From: Actinomycetota bacterium
Lineage (GTDB): Bacteria > Actinomycetota > Nitriliruptoria > Nitriliruptorales > Nitriliruptoraceae
Length of the DNA: 45,514 nucleotides
Assembly (NCBI GenBank): GCA_018335555.1
Contig: JAGXST010000343.1
Span: forward strand, 1 to 45,514
Direction: 5' to 3'
In this document: in pieces, positions 42,928 through 45,514 of the stretch
How the letters are laid out: each line of letters begins with the position of its first letter
Position numbering within the stretch: the stretch's first letter is position 1
Notes under the pieces: generated by a model
The model's input: only the letters and a program-made list of their open reading frames with translations
What the model was told of the DNA's origin: nothing
The model's database searches: none
Translations under genes and position numbers: made by a program

Positions 42928-43914
42928 ATGCGCGACACCACCACCACGTTGCTTCAGGACTGGCACGAGGCCGGGTTGGTCACTGCCGAGCAGGTCGATG
43001 CGATCGCGCGCTTCGAACGTGCCCGCACGCCGGGGCCGGCGGCGCGCCGGACCGTCGTCGCGGAGGCGATCGGCTACGTCGGTGCGGCCCTGGCGCTGGG
43101 GGCGATCGCCTTGCTGGTCGGCGAGTTCTGGGACCAGTTCACCGTTGCCGCCCGCCTCGCCCTCGTGCTGGTGCTGACGGTCGCACTGTTCGGGTCGGGC
43201 ACCGCCCTGCGGCATGCCGCCCGGCAACCGCTGCAGCGCCTGGCCAGCGTGCTGTACGCCGGCACGGTCGCCGGCGTGGCGTGGACGACCGGGATCGTGG
43301 CCGGGGACGTCATGGCCCTCCGGGACGCCGAGGTCGGCCTCGCGGTGGGCGCGGTGAGTGCCGCCGCTGCGCTCCCGCTCTACCTGCTCCGCCGCCGCGC
43401 ACTGCCACAACTCGCCCTGCTCGTCGCGGTGCTCGCCACCGCGCTCGCCGCCTTGTCCCTGCCGAACCAGGCGCCCGACACGGAGTGGTACAGCCTGATG
43501 GTGGTCGTGATCGGCGTTGCGTGGTTCCTGCTGGGTGCGGGTGGGTGGCTACCGCCGTCCCGGGTCGCCGAGTCCGTCGGCGCCGTGCTGGCCGTGGTCG
43601 CCTGCCAGTTCACCGGCGGCGATGGGTCGGGGTTGCTGCTGCTCGGGGTGGCGCTGGCCGTCGGCCTCGTCGTGCTGGCCATCCGTTCGGACGCGCTGCA
43701 CCTGCTCGCCGTCGGTGCCGTCGGGCTGTTCCTGGTCGTGCCGCGGCTGGTGTTCACCTGGTTCGGTGACGCGATCGGCGCGCCGGCCACGATGCTGGTG
43801 ATCGGGCTCCTGCTGGTCCTGCTCGCCGTCGGCCTGGGCCGCGCCCGCCGCGAGATCGGCGAAGGCCCGGAACTCCAGCCGCCCGCAGCCCCGACTGGCC
43901 GGGAGGTCGCGTGA
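42928..43914 (+). CDS. Polytopic membrane protein with DUF2157-like N-terminus
   Basis: ATG 42928 (AAGAAGG upstream) gives a 328-residue protein. Residues 1-40 are a soluble helical part (LLQDWHEAGLVTAEQVDAIARFE) like the DUF2157 domain. About nine to ten hydrophobic segments follow, and the tail is Pro-rich. It overlaps the next gene at TGATG, suggesting a two-gene membrane unit. Function unknown. Confidence 0.75.
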   Translation: MRDTTTTLLQDWHEAGLVTAEQVDAIARFERARTPGPAARRTVVAEAIGYVGAALALGAIALLVGEFWDQFTVAARLALVLVLTVALFGSGTALRHAARQPLQRLASVLYAGTVAGVAWTTGIVAGDVMALRDAEVGLAVGAVSAAAALPLYLLRRRALPQLALLVAVLATALAALSLPNQAPDTEWYSLMVVVIGVAWFLLGAGGWLPPSRVAESVGAVLAVVACQFTGGDGSGLLLLGVALAVGLVVLAIRSDALHLLAVGAVGLFLVVPRLVFTWFGDAIGAPATMLVIGLLLVLLAVGLGRARREIGEGPELQPPAAPTGREVA

Positions 43915-44588
43915 TGACCGAGACCGACGCCCCTGGCTCCCTCGTCGACCGTCGCAGCCGGGGCCTACTCGTGGCCGCCGCCCTCCTGGTGGTCGGCACG
44001 GTCGTGCTCGTGGTCGTGTTCGGGGTCCAACGTCCCCCGAGCCTTTCGACCCTTGCCGACGACCCGGCGGACGGCCCCTCGGCGGCCGTGGCCTGGATGG
44101 CATGGGAACGCGGCGAGGCCTGTGTCGGGGTCGCCCGGCCGTCCGGCGTGGTCGCCGCCCCATGGTGCTCGCCGGCGGGGGGCGAGGTGGTGCGCTTCAG
44201 CGGCGACGAGATCGTCGTGCGCACGTGGGAGGCGGGGGAGCGGCTGCGCACGATCGACCTCGACGACGGGCGCCCCACCGGTTGGCTCCCGGCCGAGGAC
44301 GACCTCGCCGTCGACCCGGTCCCCGACGCCGTGTGGCCGGAGCGCGACGACAGCAGCCTGACCCTGCGCGAGATCGGCAGCGACGCGGTCCTGTGGCGGG
44401 TCGAGGCGCCCGAGCGCTACACGATCGACAGTTCGGCGCACAGCCCCGACGGTGCATGGATCCTGATGGTGGACTCGGCCGGCCGGCTGTTGGTCGTGCC
44501 GGCCGACGGGTCGGGACCGCCGCGCGTTTGGGCGGAGGACGTACCGGCGTGGCCCGTGCCGGTCTGGGAGGACGCGACGGCGGGCTGA
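43914..44588 (+). CDS. Single-pass membrane-anchored protein, unknown
   Basis: ATG 43914 overlaps the previous stop by one base, with GGGAGG 7 bases upstream; GTG 43911 is the alternative. The 224-residue protein has one membrane helix (about 18-41) and then an external Trp- and Asp-rich part with short repeated strands (VVRTWEAGERLRTIDLDDG, SPDGAWILMVDSAGRLLVVPADG) that recall partial beta-propeller blades. I do not recognise a family. It probably forms a unit with the preceding membrane protein. Confidence 0.65.
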   Translation: MTETDAPGSLVDRRSRGLLVAAALLVVGTVVLVVVFGVQRPPSLSTLADDPADGPSAAVAWMAWERGEACVGVARPSGVVAAPWCSPAGGEVVRFSGDEIVVRTWEAGERLRTIDLDDGRPTGWLPAEDDLAVDPVPDAVWPERDDSSLTLREIGSDAVLWRVEAPERYTIDSSAHSPDGAWILMVDSAGRLLVVPADGSGPPRVWAEDVPAWPVPVWEDATAG

Positions 44589-44605
44589 GCCGGGTTGGTG
44601 GTCCT

Positions 44606-44682
44606 TCCCCCGGGCCCACTTGACCGCCTCCCCCGGGGCCCACCCTTGACCGCCTCCCCCCCGGGGCCCACCCTTGACCGCC
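44606..44682. repeat. Three tandem repeats of 23-28 bp upstream of valS
   Basis: The unit TC(n)GGG(G)CCCA(CC)CTTGACCGCC occurs at 44606-44628, 44629-44654 and 44655-44682. The copies differ in the length of the C-tract and in a CC insertion. Each holds a short palindrome (CCCCGGGG or GGGCCC) and the hexamer TTGACC, which resembles a -35 element. It lies 17 bases after the preceding stop and 72 bases before valS. Confidence 0.85.
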
Positions 44683-44753
44683 GTCGCTAGGCTCGAAAGG
44701 ACGCGCCCCGCCGGTGCCGTCCGACCTCCCTAGCCTGCCGAAAGCCTGCCGCC

Positions 44754-45514
44754 GTGACCGAGCTGTCCAAGGCCTACGACCCCGCGGCCGTCGAGTCCGA
44801 CCTCTACGCCGACTGGGTCGCCGCCGGCCTGTTCCACGCCGACCCCGAAGGCGACGGTGAGCCGTACTCGATCGTGATCCCCCCACCGAACGTCACCGGG
44901 TCGTTGCACATCGGGCACGCGCTGGACAACGGCATCCAGGACGTGCTGATCCGTCGGGCCCGGATGCAGGGCAAGAACGCGGTCTGGATCCCGGGCACCG
45001 ACCATGCCGGCATCGCGACCCAGAACGTGGTCGAGAAGCAGCTCGCGGACGAGGGCACCGACCGGCACGAACTCGGCCGGGCCGCCTTCGTCGAGCGCAC
45101 CTGGCACTGGCGGGAGGAGTCCGGCGGCACGATCCTGCGGCAGTTGCGTCGGCTCGGCGCGTCGTGCGACTGGGAACGCGAGGCGTTCACGTTCGACGAG
45201 ACCCGCTCGAACGCGGTCCGCGAGGTCTTCGTCACGCTCTACGAGCAGGGCCTGATCTACCGCGGGAACCGCCTGATCAACTGGTGCCCGCGCTGCCGCA
45301 CCGCGCTGTCCGACATCGAGGTCGAGCACACCGACACGCAGGGCGAACTGCTCCGCTTCCGATACGAGTTCGCCGACGGCGACGGGTACATCGAGGTGGC
45401 CACGACCCGGGCCGAGACGATGCTCGGCGACACCGCGATCGCGGTGCACCCCGACGACGAGCGCTACGCCGACCTCGTCGGGCGCGAGGTCCGCCACCCG
45501 TTCCAGGACCGCAC
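44754..45514 (+). CDS. valS: Valyl-tRNA synthetase, N-terminal part (3' end outside window)
   Basis: From GTG 44754 the frame stays open to the window edge (253 codons). It begins [21 protein letters not shown] and has [18 protein letters not shown] with the HIGH signature at residues 52-55, then [17 protein letters not shown] and [15 protein letters not shown]. These are valine-specific class I blocks, with the editing domain entering at [13 protein letters not shown]. It charges tRNA-Val and proofreads threonine. The tandem repeats upstream may affect its expression. Confidence 0.96.
   Translation, partial: MTELSKAYDPAAVESDLYADWVAAGLFHADPEGDGEPYSIVIPPPNVTGSLHIGHALDNGIQDVLIRRARMQGKNAVWIPGTDHAGIATQNVVEKQLADEGTDRHELGRAAFVERTWHWREESGGTILRQLRRLGASCDWEREAFTFDETRSNAVREVFVTLYEQGLIYRGNRLINWCPRCRTALSDIEVEHTDTQGELLRFRYEFADGDGYIEVATTRAETMLGDTAIAVHPDDERYADLVGREVRHPFQDR

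Overview
The window is high-GC DNA with the codon habits (frequent GTG/TTG starts, C/G-rich wobble positions) and gene content of an actinobacterium. The single clpP next to tig and clpX, and the general protein style, would fit a deep-branching lineage such as Nitriliruptoria/Euzebyales. That placement is inference; no taxonomic marker was searched.

Layout. (1) 1-3.0 kb: tail of an aromatic-ring FAD monooxygenase, a convergent IclR regulator, an 822-base gap and a dienelactone hydrolase, consistent with aromatic catabolism. (2) 3.1-36.5 kb: a large accessory catabolic and transport region. It holds an MFS gene, a broken universal-stress gene, a second MFS plus an intact universal-stress gene, a tripartite tricarboxylate transporter (tctC-tctB-tctA), a bicupin/EutA-like/beta-hydroxyacid dehydrogenase operon, two ornithine-cyclodeaminase-family genes, an MFS-aldo-keto reductase fusion, an isochorismatase-like hydrolase with another MFS, an iron/polyamine-type ABC importer with an SDR, two GntR/FadR-type repressors, a second bicupin, a split CHR transporter, a three-subunit molybdenum hydroxylase, a thiamine-diphosphate enzyme and a final MFS. 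(3) 36.6-45.5 kb: ordinary core genes: an HPF-like protein, tRNA-Pro, tig, a lipoprotein, clpP, clpX, a PLP enzyme, two membrane proteins and the start of valS.

Main discovery. Almost every operon of region 2 has, in its promoter gap, an 11-base inverted repeat of the form TGGT-N3-ACCA. I count eleven copies, four of them perfect. This is the classical operator shape of FadR-subfamily GntR regulators. The two GntR genes at 24.2-25.7 kb have near-identical recognition helices, and one copy lies in their own promoter gap. The region therefore reads as one coordinated regulon of about 33 kb, bounded at 3.16 and 36.5 kb, with no copy seen in the core genes on the right.

How it may work together (inference): two solute-binding-protein importers and several MFS proteins move a carboxylated and/or nitrogen-containing compound. 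The molybdenum hydroxylase, bicupins, TPP enzyme, isochorismatase-like hydrolase, cyclodeaminase-like enzymes and dehydrogenases then process it. The substrate cannot be named from sequence. Unusual parts are the EutA-like reactivase without EutB/EutC, the MFS-AKR fusion, the isochorismatase with Gly at the Cys position, and the CHR transporter placed under the catabolic operator.
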